This document shows, one piece after another, positions 22,600 through 34,171 of a stretch of DNA of 64,000 nucleotides; position 1 is the stretch's first letter, and the number at the start of each line of letters is the position of its first letter. The position numbers were made by a program, and so were the translations under genes. The DNA is from Trichobilharzia regenti (Eukaryota; Platyhelminthes; Trematoda; Strigeidida; Schistosomatidae). The notes beneath the pieces were generated by a model. The model was not told the origin of the DNA and did no database searches. It saw only the letters and a list, made by a program, of their open reading frames with translations. The DNA lies in assembly GCA_944472135.2 (NCBI GenBank), contig OX235265.1, positions 47,279,459-47,343,458 on the forward strand. The letters run 5' to 3'.

Positions 22600-22815
22600 C
22601 CTACAAGAGGTAAACTGCGAGCCTAACTAGCTTAGTGGTAACATCTCTGACTGCAGCCCCACTGGGTGACGCCGGTTCGAATCTCAGAAGGGACATTGGT
22701 TGTTCCTTCAAGGTTACAGATACGCCTTGCTGACTGGTGAGTGCCAATTAGCACGAAACTTAGGTTCAAGGCTCCATGTGGCCGACTGCCTCCAACCATC
22801 TAACATAACCAAAAA
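22600..22815 (+). repeat. third tRNA-like SINE family, copy 3
   Basis: Best copy: TAGCTTAGTGGTAACATCTC (box A-like), GCCGGTTCGAATCTC (box B consensus), CAGATACGCCTTGCTGAC, AAACTTAGGTTCAAGG, CTCCAACCATCTAAC. Confidence 0.65.
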
Positions 22816-23304
22816 TGTCATTTAAACGGACTGCATTCAGGCCTCTTAATATACCACTTTAATTCAATTCTGTGTCGTAAGATTGCTCCCATAGAGCTGG
22901 TCAGCACTTCAGTGATTTGTCTCAGCTGAATCCATCCTGGCAAATTAATGATCAACTTAGGCTTAGATGAGAGGAACACAGATTTTTAAGTCACGACAGT
23001 CGGTCAAGTGAGCACCACTAAGTTGTATACGTCACTGCTGATTACTCATATCAATAAGGAGTACATAGTAAGCATACTGATTTACTCAACGAATCTCATC
23101 GGTAAATCTGGAAAAAGTTTGGTCTGGAAACTTCTGAAGTCTATATTACATGTGTATCACTATTTAAAATGTATAATTTACTAGTTCGTAAGTATGAGAG
23201 CTGAACAAAAATGCCTTGAAATACATTGAAATAGAAATCCAGTGGTCCCCTGATCCAAATTCTTTACAACCAATCATTTCTTCTAATTATCAATCATTAA
23301 TGGT
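22816..23304. other. no gene recognised
   Basis: Intronic sequence without identified repeat or coding signal. Confidence 0.35.
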
Positions 23305-23440
23305 GTTTGGTGCGTCGGTAGCACAGCTGTAGAATCCTTGCCATCCACGCAGGTGGTTCACAGAACACAATGAAATGACGTTGTGCTACTCAAGTCACAT
23401 GTTCCACTTGGTACCCATAGGCATAATACCGGTAATAGTA
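23305..23440 (+). repeat. tRNA-Cys-like SINE head, relic
   Basis: GGTGCGTCGGTAGCACAGCTGTAGAATCC is a tRNA-like head like that of the copy starting at about 23484; the remainder is eroded. Confidence 0.45.
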
Positions 23441-23480
23441 CAGTTAACGTAAAACTGTTTTTATTGAGTTATTCAAGTTT

Positions 23481-23730
23481 ATTGTGTGCGTCGGTGGCAC
23501 AGCGGTAGAATGCTTGCCAACCACGAATGTGGTTCGGGGTTCAATCCCCGGCCACCAGCGCACTCCTCTATTACCTCGCTAAGCGAGTAGTAAGACTAAT
23601 AAAGAGGGGAGGTTGGGCATGAGGCGGTTAGTAACTCCATCCCGTAAAAATAACCACCACTGCTAATGGAACTTCAAGCTTCTAGGTTGAAGCCCTATTT
23701 TCCACTGGAAACGTAGAGGAATAGAAGAAA
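23481..23730 (+). repeat. tRNA-Cys-like SINE with RTE-like tail
   Basis: Head GTGCGTCGGTGGCACAGCGG, box B GGGGTTCAATCCCC, body GGTTGGGCATGAGGC...CATCCC, and end GAAGCCCTATTTTCCACTGG with a short A/T tail. Same family as 38254-38501. Confidence 0.75.
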
Positions 23731-23734
23731 TGTT

Positions 23735-23850
23735 ATTTGCTGGTATTGGAATCTAGGGTGCTTGTTTCGTTGTATTTGGGACTCACTGTCTGGAAATGTT
23801 CGCATCCCAGTGAGTGATGGTAATCGCACAGTGAATAGGATCTAGAGATT
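23735..23850 (+). repeat. Sm-alpha-like hammerhead relic
   Basis: GGAATCTAGGGTGCTTGTTTCG...TTTGGGACTCACTG resembles the complement of the hammerhead core, and CATCCCAGTGAGTGATGG matches other Sm-alpha-like copies. Not expected to cleave. Confidence 0.4.
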
Positions 23851-25295
23851 ACTGTGACAGAATCCAAGGCATTATCTATCAGCCTGACCAACCGCGGGAG
23901 TCAACTTTTGTGTAAGAAATGTCAGTTATTATTTAATGAAAGTTTCAAAGTGCTGTTCTTTAATTTTTCTGGATATGATCAGGATGTAAATATGCCAACA
24001 GGGATCGACCATCTCAGTTCAGTAATATCTGACAACGGAAAATTACAGCTTCCAATAAATATCAGTGATTACTTCATTATTTTATTATTTGTTAATACAA
24101 AAATGCAGCTAAATTTAGTTATTCCATAATCATTATTAAGTAGTCATTTTTATATCAGAAACACCTATTAGTCTATTCTGAAACTTTATTTTACAATCAA
24201 ACTTGCAGTCTGCAGAATAATTTTCGATTTGCAGTTCACATATATCTAAGTAGAAGTGCACCAGTTTCCTTCAGAAATCAGAATTGCTCAGATCACAATT
24301 TGGCGACCTGCCTGATACCATAAATTGCAGTTAGGGAAGTGAACATAAATCCATGGTGACGATTGATTCATATGAGTATTTAGATACGATTCGTATCAAC
24401 CAGTAGGGCTTAACAACCTGATCTAAACAATCTAAACACCGAACGGCCATTTCGCTCGTTTTGGGGCAGAGCTAATCAATAGTGTATGCGGTTTAACTCA
24501 GGTCAGAGAAGCGAACCAATTCGGCTGTTTAATCACCCTTCGTAGCATCAAGCAGATCATATATTGTGACCTGAACAATTTTAACCTTCAAAGGGAACTG
24601 TGGTAGAATTTCACCTAGAAAGGGTGTTAAATTTCAAACTGTGAATTCGATTTAGTATGTTACCAGTTCACCCAAGTATCTATCCAGAATTCGGATGGTT
24701 TCAACTGGTTTGGCTCCTTGGCTGAGTTAAAGCCTGTACATTGCTGATAAGTTCGGCTCCAAACACCAGATACGGCCTTCTACTGTTTAGGTCTGACTGT
24801 GAAGTGCTACTGGTTAATGTGACTCCTATCCAACTACTCATATTGAATAACCAGTAGTATAGGGCATTATTCGTAAAGTTTTCAGTTGTTTTAATACGAG
24901 TTTTGCAGAAATCTTAAGATATTTTCATGAGTAAGTCATACAGACTAGCATTCCGCGGGGTGGTGGTTTAGAAATCTGCTGTTATTCAGATTCTAATTTT
25001 ACCCGAACGTCTCCTAGTTTGTTGACCAGTAGTAAGCAGAGGAAAGAGTTAAGGTCCCCACAACCGAAACTCCAAACCTTGGGGTTCTGTGTCCCATTTG
25101 GAACGCAAGGGAAAGAAAAACCATACATATATATTGTTTGGGCTTACAGATTAACTCTGATAAAAGGTCTTGAACTAAGACAGCATAGATATTCGCGCAG
25201 TAATCGATTTGAGACGCGGACTATGCTGACATAAAATAAATTCTAAAATAGAAATTTTCAGAATTATAGTAAATAGAAAGTCTCCGGCATATTAC
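23851..25295. other. intronic stretch, no gene recognised
   Basis: An open frame at 23854-24129 resembles nothing I know. At 25075-25115 there is an RTE-like 3' end motif (GTGTCCCATTTGGAACGCAAGG), probably a tiny LINE remnant. Confidence 0.35.
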
Positions 25296-25446
25296 CTTTA
25301 AGTGTATCCTCCAGAACATTAGCTGTGTAGACAGCTGTTACAGATGTACTTGGCGACATACACGGACTTGAATTGATTTCAATTAGCCATGGTCTGAAGT
25401 CATCAGCGGTTAAAAGAAAATCTGCACCATACAGACCAAAACAGTT
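25296..25446 (-). CDS. TTLL3: TTLL3/8-type tubulin glycylase, exon with Mg/ATP site
   Basis: Acceptor TTTTACTTAG, donor AAAG|GTAATA. It encodes NCFGLYGADFLLTADDF then RPWLIEINSSP, MSPSTSVTAVY and NVLEDTLK. In TTL-family ATP-grasp enzymes the Asp of YGADF and the Glu and Asn of LIEIN bind magnesium-ATP; all are present. Joined in phase to 39079 (codon boundary) and to 20115. This is the most conserved stretch and fixes the family as the TTLL3/8 group, which initiates or extends glycine chains on tubulin of axonemes. Confidence 0.93.
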
Positions 25447-25617
25447 CTAAGTAAAAATGAAATAAAATATGAATTAAAAACACCAGTTAGTAATATATAT
25501 TTCTTGCATCCTTTAAATTTTGGTCAAATAATGCTTTCTTCTAATTGGCTACTTTATATTCGAATTATTGATCAAAAATTCACTGTAGTTCTAAAGAATC
25601 ACTGAAAACAAGACAGT

Positions 25618-25854
25618 TTTTTCCTTCACGTTCCCCAGTGGAACATAGGAGGCTTCAACCTAGTGGCTTGAAGTTTCTGTAGCAGTGGTGATTATTTTTA
25701 CAGGATGGGGTTGCTAGCCTCATGCCCAACCTTTTCACTTTACCAGCATTATTTCTAGCTTAGCGAGGTTTGGGAGTGAGTCGGTGGCCGGGGATCGAAT
25801 CCCGGACCATGTGCGTCGTCAGTGAGCGTCCTAACTGCTATACCACCGACGCAC
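25618..25854 (-). repeat. tRNA-Cys-like SINE, intact with target duplication
   Basis: Complete minus-strand copy from the 3' end (CCTTCACGTTCCCCAGTGG) to the tRNA head (CACCGACGCAC). Near-identical 14-mers GAAAACAAGACAGT (25604-25617) and GAAAATAAGACAGT (25855-25868) flank it, a target duplication with one change. Confidence 0.85.
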
Positions 25855-26089
25855 GAAAATAAGACAGTACAAGGTAGTTACTACATCCTAGTCTGGGGCT
25901 CTTGAGCCGTGCACCAATGACCTTAACAGAAATTGAATTCAGGACCTTCAGGTTACTTTATGAACTCTTGTAACATTCAGTTACTTGTATGAACTCTTGT
26001 ATCATTCAGTTACTTGTATGAAATGTAATCACGCCAAGAATTTTCAGTTCTATCCCTTCATTATGTATATCCTAACTACCAGCTAATAT

Positions 26090-26422
26090 TGTAACAACAT
26101 AAGACAAGGGCCAGGCAACAGATCGTTTATTTACGAAATCAACACGTATTTATAGATTTTCATGTACATTATTATAGCTTATTCAAACAAACACAGCCTA
26201 CTGATTGGTTGTTTCCCACTGAAAGTTAACCTTGCATCTCTTTGTGGCTGTTTTTTGAATGTCACATCATTTATATATTAACTGTATCCCTCTACGCAAA
26301 CTCTGCTGTGGTTGTTTGTTAAATCAGTCTTTGTTCATATTTTCTCACGACCAATATTGGGGACGTAAACATTGACGTAAATTACTGTGTACCAATTTGG
26401 CTTGCAGCCTAATCTCACCACA
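26090..26422 (-). repeat. solo LTR, family S, copy 1
   Basis: On the minus strand begins TGTGGTGAGATTAGG and ends CTTATGTTGTTACA, about 333 bp, TG...CA. Contains AACCAATCAG boxes and CTATAAATAC, a TATA-like promoter. Related to 43103-43397 and 45890-46200, with no internal retroviral-type region nearby, so probably left by LTR-LTR recombination. Confidence 0.7.
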
Positions 26423-26639
26423 ATAACATCGGTGATTATATTAAATATTCACACGGAAAATAATGTACAACCGTTCCCAGGTTTAATGTGCAACTGCTGT
26501 GCATTTTAGATGACGGCTTGTTTTACTCGTATTTCACAGAATATATGAATTTCAATTTGCATATGATTAAAATAACAGAGTAAACCAGAGACACAGTATA
26601 GTATTTTCTCTGTTACAAAAGGGTGGTTACTTCTTTCAC

Positions 26640-28770
26640 CTATCTAGTCAGTGTCGTTTCAGATACGGACGGAACGGAATGAAGTCATCAAGAGTGGAAT
26701 TGGAAGAGCAAGACGGGCCTTCATTACTCCGAAATCAATGTTGTAATCTACTGCGCTCAACATAATTAACAAGGTCAGAATTCCAAATACACTAAGGGCT
26801 TCTATATGGTTCAGAAATTGATGTGCAAGTCACGAAAAGTATTTCCTACCGGCTACAGACTTTCAGCATCAGTCGGGCGAACCAAAAATCGAATTGACTT
26901 CATCTCAATGCTGCTCAAGGAAAGGGAAACGCGGCTTACTAGACACAAAAGTAAGAAGAGGAGCAGACGTCAGCTGAGACCACTATCTCGTACAAGGAAC
27001 ACTCGAAATCAAAAATCAGAAACTTTCAAGGAAACAGGAGCTGCAGATAGACCAAAAGTCAAGTTCAGCACTCAAAAACTGAAGGACCAGGATACAAAGG
27101 ACATCTTCACTGCAAGCATAAGGGACAAAGCCGAGACACAAATCAAAGAAGAGTTAGGACACGCAGTGGCTCACTACTGACACATCTAGACTAATAGAAG
27201 AGATAAGAATGTTGAAACAAAAGATCATCCAGTGCACTGACGAGCAAAAAAAAACAGGAGTTAAGTGCAAGCTACAATACACTGAAAAAAAGACTAAAGA
27301 ATAGTGCCAGGGAAGGCAAAAGAAAATATTATGCAGCTATGGCAAGTGAAGCAGAACAAGCTGCAGGCAAAGGGGGCCTCATAACACTCTACTCAACAAC
27401 TAGGTTCCTATGGGGAAGAGATCAACACAAAATAAATCAGTGAAGGGTGATAGTGGAAAGCAAATCACCAAAGAGGTGAAGCAAAGGGAACATTGAGCTG
27501 GACAATTCAAAAGACTTCTAAATCGACCACCACCTGCAAAGCGCCTAATAATACCACCAGCAGAAGCAGAACTACCAGTGGACAACAACCCTCCGACGAA
27601 AACAGATATCTTGAATGCAATCAAGATATTGAAGCCTGGAAAAGCGACAGGACCAGACGGAATCCCAGCAGAGGAATTGAAAATGGACTCAGAAACATCA
27701 GTAGACTTGATGACACCACTATTGAAGAAGGTGTCGAAAGAGTACAAGATACCTGAGGATTGGAAGAAAGGCTACCTATTCAAACTGACAAAGAAAAGAG
27801 ATTTAAGTCAGTGCAACAACTGGCGCTGAATTATGCTTCTGTCCATCCCAAGCAAACTACTAAGCCGTATCATCCTGCAGAAAACCAAACACGCCCTGAC
27901 TGAAAAACTTCCACCGGAACAAGTCACGTATCGATCAAATCGCAACAGTACGGATCATCATTGAACACAGACTGGAATAACAGTTATCGCTCTACCTCAC
28001 TCAAATTAATCGACTTTGAAAAGGCCTTCATCAGACTGCGTTGATCGAGAGGTGATTCGGAAAAAAATTCGCTACTATTAAGGGTTGCCGCCAACAATTA
28101 TACACCTCATCCAACAGTTGTATGATAATGCTGCATGCCGAGTAATCCACAACGGGAAACTCATGGAACCCGTGAAGTGAAGATGGGAGTAAGACACGAC
28201 TGGCTGGCTACCTACTATCTACAATGATTTTCTTGATTGTGGGTGGTAGACTGGATAATCTGACAAACAGTTAGCGGGCGGCGAGGAAACACGCATTAAA
28301 TGGACCCATGCAAAACAAACTTGGAGGATCTGGACTTCGCCGATGATATATGTCTGATTTCCCACAAACTGGGAGATATACAAGCGAAAAGCAACAAGTC
28401 GGCAGAAGAAGTATCCAGAGAAGAAAGAACTTCAGGTGAAGAAGACAGAGATGGTGAAGATACCTGGCCAACAGCAACAGCAAAAACAACACCAACAACA
28501 ACAGACAACAATCAGCCAGCATGAATGGGAGAAATCTGAAAAAGCAACTTCTTTCACCTGTCTACCTACCTGGAAAGCATCGTTCCAACTACAGGTGGAC
28601 GGAACTGATGAGGATATCAAAGCAACAAGGATCGGAAAATCAGGAAAAGCTTTCACTTCTCTCAAGCCTGTCTGAAGTTCATAAGCACTAAGAATAAAAA
28701 TGAAAATAGGATCCGGATTTAAAACTCCAATGTGAAGTCAGTGCTATTTACTATATGGATCAGAGACTTG
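26640..28770 (+). pseudogene. RTE LINE, degenerate and rearranged
   Basis: Begins with a post-palm segment (IGRARRAFITPKSM, 26690-26750), then jumps back to the end of the endonuclease domain (TKNRIDFISM, 26886), then runs to the RT: GKATGPDGIPAEELK (27640), a broken motif A region (about 28010), and LEDLDFADDICLISHKLGDIQ with an intact FADD box (28321). Many stops and frameshifts. It ends where a Penelope-type palindrome starts. Confidence 0.75.
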
Positions 28771-28773
28771 GTG

Positions 28774-29085
28774 CGTGATAAAGTCTGAGTGTTATACAGT
28801 AATATTTACCGATGACGTTTCGAGCACAATTCATTGCTGCACATAATCATATCAAGGTAGTCTCACAACTTTCTTTGTTTAAATACCTCATGTATTTAAA
28901 CGAAATCAGAAAGTTGTGAGAGTACCTTGATATGATTATGTGCAGCAATGAATTGTGCTCGAAACGTCATCAGTAACTATTACTGTTAACACTGTGAGAC
29001 TTTATCAAAATAAATTTTATTCATAATGGAATTTTACTTTACTACAGTGCCCAAGTTCTATCCTTATATCAGTTAATCTTCATTT
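28774..29085. mobile_element. Penelope-like terminal repeats as a palindrome
   Basis: Arms about 28780-28873 and 28897-29000 are nearly perfect inverted copies (GACGTTTCGAGCACAATTC / GAATTGTGCTCGAAACGTC; ACTACCTTGATATG mirrored) separated by about 20 bp around ATGTATTTAAA. The right arm continues into the family 3' end CTACAGTGCCCAAG (about 29044). Confidence 0.8.
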
Positions 29086-29754
29086 TACGAAGTCCATTCT
29101 AGGAATTTTAAAAAGAATAGGCATTAATTTACTGATGAGACATCGTGACCATCTTCTATAAAAAGAGGTCAGTAAGTTTAAGCCTAATTCCATCATCATC
29201 ATCTCTGGAGAAGAGAAACAATTTTGCTGCGGCATATACCATCAATTAATAACCCTACACCTGTTCCTAGGACTGATAGAAGCCCCAGTCAAATAAACTA
29301 AAGGATGTAACTTAGATTCTTTTATAGTAAGGTGAACACCAGAAGCTGTTAGTGAACTCAGTGAATACCTTCAAAAAGGAACTGGATATTAATAGACATA
29401 ATTTGCTTAGTCTGCTTTATTCAGAAACCAAGATTGAAGACACACGCACACTTACACACAAACTAAGAAATAACAGTAGAAATCCAGAATGACAATGGAA
29501 GCGTTACATGAACAATATTAGTCCAAATAGGTAGGATTAATCAAATATTATTATGCTATTTCTTTCTGATGTCAATGGGAGATGAAACGGAACCAATTCA
29601 ATAAAAACGAAGTGACGACTGACATTTTAAGCCCTCTCAGTAAGATGTGATTCTATGAGAGTAAGAATCGAAACAATTACTGCGAAACTACACGAAGATA
29701 GTAACTGTTGTCGTTGACCAGTTTGTTTAGAAATTGACACATATGACTGAACCT
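29086..29754. other. no gene recognised
   Basis: Intronic. No feature was identified; short open frames only. Confidence 0.35.
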
Positions 29755-29965
29755 AGATTGATCGCAAACTGACTTAAGTTAGAGAACCATTAGAAACCAG
29801 AGAGTACTGAAGGGTCGTTTTGTCCCTGTTTGGGACCCCTCAGTAGGCATTCAAGACTCCACAACCAGAGATCAAACCTAAGACCTTTCTTCACTAGGAG
29901 TGAACCTAATGACCCCTGAATTCTAACTTCTTTTAGTTCTCGATGAAAGTTGAACATAATAAATC
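29755..29965 (-). repeat. hammerhead tRNA-SINE relic
   Basis: AACCATTAGAAACCAGAG, GTTTGGGACCCCTCAGTA and GAATTCTAACTTC mark a degenerate minus-strand copy; the core has lost GAAAC. Confidence 0.5.
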
Positions 29966-29984
29966 TCCTTTGCTTTAACGAATA

Positions 29985-30165
29985 ACTGTTTCATCCTAGT
30001 TTGTGAATCGTCAGCAGTACGCACCCACTGGGGTTCGAACTCAGGACCTTGCAGTTACAAGGCAAGCTTGTATGCCATTCAGCCACTGGGACCCGATTCA
30101 ACGGCCCATGAATTCTAACTTCTACCAACTCGTAAAAACAAAACTCATCCTTTCAAGCCAACTAT
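29985..30165 (-). repeat. hammerhead tRNA-SINE, left arm of inverted dimer
   Basis: Minus strand: GTACTG, CTGACGA, stem II, GATGAAAC, then truncated before the cleavage triplet. The tRNA-like GGGGTTCGAACTC part is well kept. A plus-strand copy follows directly. Confidence 0.65.
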
Positions 30166-30580
30166 AGAAAATTAATCTAATGCTCGCTAGTGACTTGCTA
30201 CAGAAGGGAGTGTCCTCGAGTTCTAGTAAGAAGTCGTGAGCAGTGAACTTACTCCAGTCAAGTGTGAGGATGGATGTCCCACTGATGACATTGGTTGGTG
30301 GTCGCGCTAAATCACAAATGGTAGAAGTTAAAATTTATGGCCATTGAACCGAGTCCCAGTGGTTAAATGGTATACGAGCTTACCGTGTAACCGGAAGGTC
30401 CTGGGCTAGAGCCGTGGCAGTGGGTACGTACTGATGATGATTCTCAAACCAGGATGAAACCGCTGTCCAGTACTCCTTGGTTGGTTTTCAATGGTTCTCT
30501 AACTGATATCAATCCGTGTTCAACTCGTAAAAACAAAACTAACCCTTACAAACCAACTATAAGGTAATTTAACGAATAAA
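30166..30580 (+). repeat. hammerhead tRNA-SINE, right arm of inverted dimer
   Basis: Full-length plus-strand copy from AAAATTAATCTAATGCTC to CTTACAAACCAAC. Box A-like GTGGTTAAATGGT, then CTGATGATGATTC, GATGAAAC, CGCTGTCC. The palindromic AGCTGT of stem III is CGCTGT here, breaking the symmetry. Confidence 0.7.
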
Positions 30581-31044
30581 CAAATAAAATTAAGGGAAGA
30601 AAAGTTAACAATACTAAAAAACGGTGATGATGTCTAAGAAAAAGAGGAAACACCTCAGAAAATAAAAGTCAGAATATTTAAGTTTATAATTCGAAATAGC
30701 TCTTGTTTTTTCTTGTTTTTGCTAACTATATGACCTTAGTAACCAGTGGTAACTTCTTAATTTTGTTTATGTTCAATTTTCAATTGAAAGTTAACATTGT
30801 TTGTTTGTTCTAAGAGAAATAAATAAATGAAGTGATTAATTCTCCTTTTTTTGTCTACGACCTTCTTCTGTCTTGTAAATATACTTAAAGTTATAAACGC
30901 TATTTATGGTAGGCAATAAAAATATGAGTATTACTACAAAGTGACCTTATAAGTTCGTCGAATTGCAAACAACTTTTGCAAACATAAATAAGAGTTTAAT
31001 ACATTTTATCAAATGTACTTTAAACTCCACACACCCTACTATTT

Positions 31045-31170
31045 CCAAGTGTTGGTTTATAGGGATTTGATTGGTTTCACTTTTGATCATGGATTGATAT
31101 CAGTTAGAGAAGCAGTGAAAACCATAGAATACTGGACAGCTGTTTCGCCCTAGTTTGGGAGTTTTCAGCA
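31045..31170 (-). repeat. hammerhead tRNA-SINE, left arm of inverted dimer
   Basis: AGTGTTGGTTTATAGGG, GATATCAGTTAGAGAAGC, GGACAGCTGTTTCGCCC and part of the core, on the minus strand. Confidence 0.6.
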
Positions 31171-31370
31171 GTTGGGGAATTGGTAGAAGTTAGAATCCGT
31201 GGGCTTTTGGAGTAGCACCCTGTGGTTGAATGGTCAGTGAGATCGCCTTGTAACCCATCATTTCTGGATTTGAACCCCTGTGGTGTCATCACTGCGTATT
31301 GATGAAGGGTCCTAATGCTCTCTGGTTGTCAATGGTTATCTAACTGATATCATTACATGATCAAACTTGA
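31171..31370 (+). repeat. hammerhead tRNA-SINE, right arm of inverted dimer
   Basis: GGGGAATTGGTAGAAGTTAG, then a degenerate tRNA-like region with GGATTTGAACCCC, then ATTGATGAAGGGTCC. GAAAC and stem III are deleted between about 31320 and 31330. Confidence 0.6.
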
Positions 31371-31439
31371 CACCCTAACATGCATAATTCTCTTTGAGAA
31401 ATCACTAGAAGACGAATTTACACCATAAAATTAACATCA

Positions 31440-32335
31440 ACTAGAGGACCAATAAAAGACAAATATCACCTTGTATGCATCAATGCCAAAAACTGGAGGA
31501 TGTATAAGTGAAAAGCAACGAATTGTCAGAAGAAGCATCAAAGATAGGAAGGACTTCAGGTGAACATGGCGAAAACAGAGGTAGATGATGAAGATTCTTG
31601 GCCAACAGCAACATCGAAAACAACAAGAACAGACAACAATCAGCCAGCATGAATGGGAGAGATCTGAAAAAGCAACCTCTTTCACCTGTCTACCTACCTA
31701 TCTACCTACCTGGAAAGCATCGTTCCAACTACAGGTGGACGGAACTGATGAGGATATCAAAGCAACGAGGATCGGGAAACTAGGGCAAGTTTTCACTACT
31801 CTCAAGTCTGTGTGGAGATCAAGACTCAGCACTCAGCGTGAAAATGAAAATCAGATGTGGATTTTCAAATCCACTGTGAATCCAGTGATACTATACAGAT
31901 CAGAGACCTAGCGTGTCATGAAGGCCACTTCGAACAAACTACACACCTTCATCAACAGCTGTCTTCGCCCAATACTACTCAAGATCAGATGTTCGGCCAG
32001 AAAAGATCACCAACACAGGGATCTCTGGCAGTGAACGAATCAACCCAGCAGGAACCAACTGTGCAACAAATATGGAGGAAGAAGTGGAGGTATGTTGGCC
32101 ACACTCTGAGAAAACAAACCATCAAGTGAGTGACGTCACACGCCAGGTCATCACTCGAGTGGAACCCGAATGGAAAGCAGCGAGATGGTCGTCAGTGCGA
32201 GGTAGGGGTGAAGAGGAGATGAAAGCATGTGTGCAGACGTGGAGCCAGGTGAAAAGGTTGTTGGAGAGCAGAACGCAACGGAGACGTGCGGTCGAAGCCC
32301 TATGTTCCTCTAGGAACTAAAGGAAACAATAATAA
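31440..32335 (+). pseudogene. RTE LINE, 5'-truncated 3' third
   Basis: Starts near the segment after the catalytic box and runs through TRIGKLGQVFTTLKSVWRSR (31766), a broken LLYGSET region, and, near the end, ALCSSRN stop (about 32320) followed by AACAATAATAAT. A CTAC tetranucleotide expansion (31688-31712) is unique to this copy relative to the one at 28550. Frames shift several times. Confidence 0.75.
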
Positions 32336-33319
32336 TGCATCATTGAGTCCATGACAGCTTATTTTCTTAATGAGCATGTTATCAATCAATTATCTGGTCA
32401 TATTCCCTACTTCAACTTTTGCTAATGAAATTTTGATTTACTTTATTTTTATCAGTAAGCTACTGTCATAACACTTGCCACACTAAGCTGCACTTCTCAT
32501 ATATGCATAGAGAATGAAGATGTTATTTTCTTGTGGAATCAGTGCTGATGATAACTTTATTAGTATGATATTTACTGAAGGCTGGTTCAACTTACTCTAA
32601 ATAACATCACATACTGATGTCCAAAAGAATTTAAGTTAACTGGTTGAAAAAAAGCAAAACAATCTAAGTACAAGAGAAAAACCGTCAAAAGTCTTTAGAG
32701 TGCAGAAAGATGATTTTCTACAATTCTCGATAAAGTTTTAAAAAAAAATATTCCTCCCTATTAAAACATGGTGTGTATCCCTTGTTTGAAATAAATCTTT
32801 GTTTAGCTCATTTGTACAAGTTTTTCGAGAATACACATTTTAATCAGGAAATAAAGTATACGTGTATTAGCTCACGTTTCGTCTGCTCTTCCTCTGTGGT
32901 TGCACCGTTTAGAACTCGAAGGAAACTTACATCCTCAGAAACCAATATGGCAGACTTACAGTGAAGAAGAGTTGTTTAAACATACCATATGTGGATCTTA
33001 GGATTATATTATTAAATTTGTGGACGATGGATCTAAACTTATACTGTATACTTACTGTATACTATGATAATTTATTACGCTTAATACTTGTAACATACGG
33101 TTTAAGTATCTTTTTTTTTATTGCTTCGGGTTTATTTTGATATCTTGTGTAATTATGGAGTCTACTGTTAGATCTACTACAAATTTATTGGTGAGCCTGA
33201 CGTGATGCATCTTTCTGCACTCTGCAAGTATGATAATCAAAGTACTGAGAGACAGTCAGCAAGAATGTATATTTTGGGTAAATATTACCTTAGGTGTACA
33301 CATAATTTCCTACTGAAGT
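32336..33319. other. AT-rich non-genic stretch
   Basis: Intronic. GGCAGACTTACAGTGAAG (about 32949) resembles a block near 20680, so an unclassified old repeat may be present; otherwise nothing seen. Confidence 0.35.
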
Positions 33320-33720
33320 ATTAGTTTTGCAGGGATTTTGATTGATTGCATAAAGGATTTCATCATGAGTTGACATCAGTTAGAGAACCATTGGAAAACC
33401 TGGGAGTACTGGACAGCTGTTACGTCAGCCTAGTTCAGGAATCCTCAGTAGTACGCAACCGCCGGGATTCGAATCCAAGACCATCTAGCTACAAGGCGGG
33501 CTTGCAGACCATTGAGCCAGTGGGACTCGACCCAATAGTCCTTGAATTCTAACTTCTGCCAATTCACGACATAGCGCGACCACTTCGCAATGTCTTCTTC
33601 GATGAGTTACTGCCTCATTTTCAACCTCCTGTACCCTTCTAGTCACAGCTTCTCGCTAGAACCCCAGATTGACTGCCTGAATAGGGCCAGTTGCTTGTGA
33701 GCATCAGATGAATATTTAGT
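33320..33720 (-). repeat. hammerhead tRNA-SINE, full-length
   Basis: Minus-strand copy. CTGAGGA is intact and AGCTGTCC is present, but GAAAC is GTAAC, a change in the catalytic box. The GAATCCCGG box B-like and GAGCCAGTGGG regions are kept. Confidence 0.7.
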
Positions 33721-33945
33721 TATTGGTTTTGTTGGGAATTAGTTTGATTCAATGGATGATTTCATCGCGAGCTGATATCAGTTAGCCTTCATCTCGCTTT
33801 GTAACCAGAGGGACCTGGGTCTGAACCCCGGTGACTGCGAACTGATGAAGAGTCCCAAACTAGGCTGACGAAACAGCTGTTCAATACTCCCAGGTTCTCC
33901 AGTGCTTCTCTAACTGATATCAGCTCATGATGAAATTCCTACTGA
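33721..33945. repeat. hammerhead tRNA-SINE partial inverted dimer
   Basis: 33721-33785 is a minus-strand tail. 33786-33945 is a plus-strand copy with GGGTCTGAACCCCGG, CTGATGAAGAGTCCC, GACGAAACAGCTGTTC and the mirrored tail (CTAACTGATATCAGCTC). The pair would fold into a hairpin. Confidence 0.65.
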
Positions 33946-34171
33946 AGGCTTTACTAGACTGAATTAAACGGTCTCTTTGTTGTCAAATGTGCTAAAGGAT
34001 ATTTTAATATTATCATTATTATTTTTATTCCTCCCTTGGGTTCCTAGTGGAACATAGGGCTTCAACTGCACGTCTCCATTTGCTTATGTCTTCTGCTGTA
34101 CTTTTAACCTCCATCCATGTTAGTCCATATTCTTTCAACTCCTCTTCACACGATCTCCTCCATGTCACCCT

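Noticed and set aside
23854..24129. 91-codon open frame
   Set aside because: No splice support, no recognisable motif, and flanked by a repeat relic; probably chance in AT-rich sequence.
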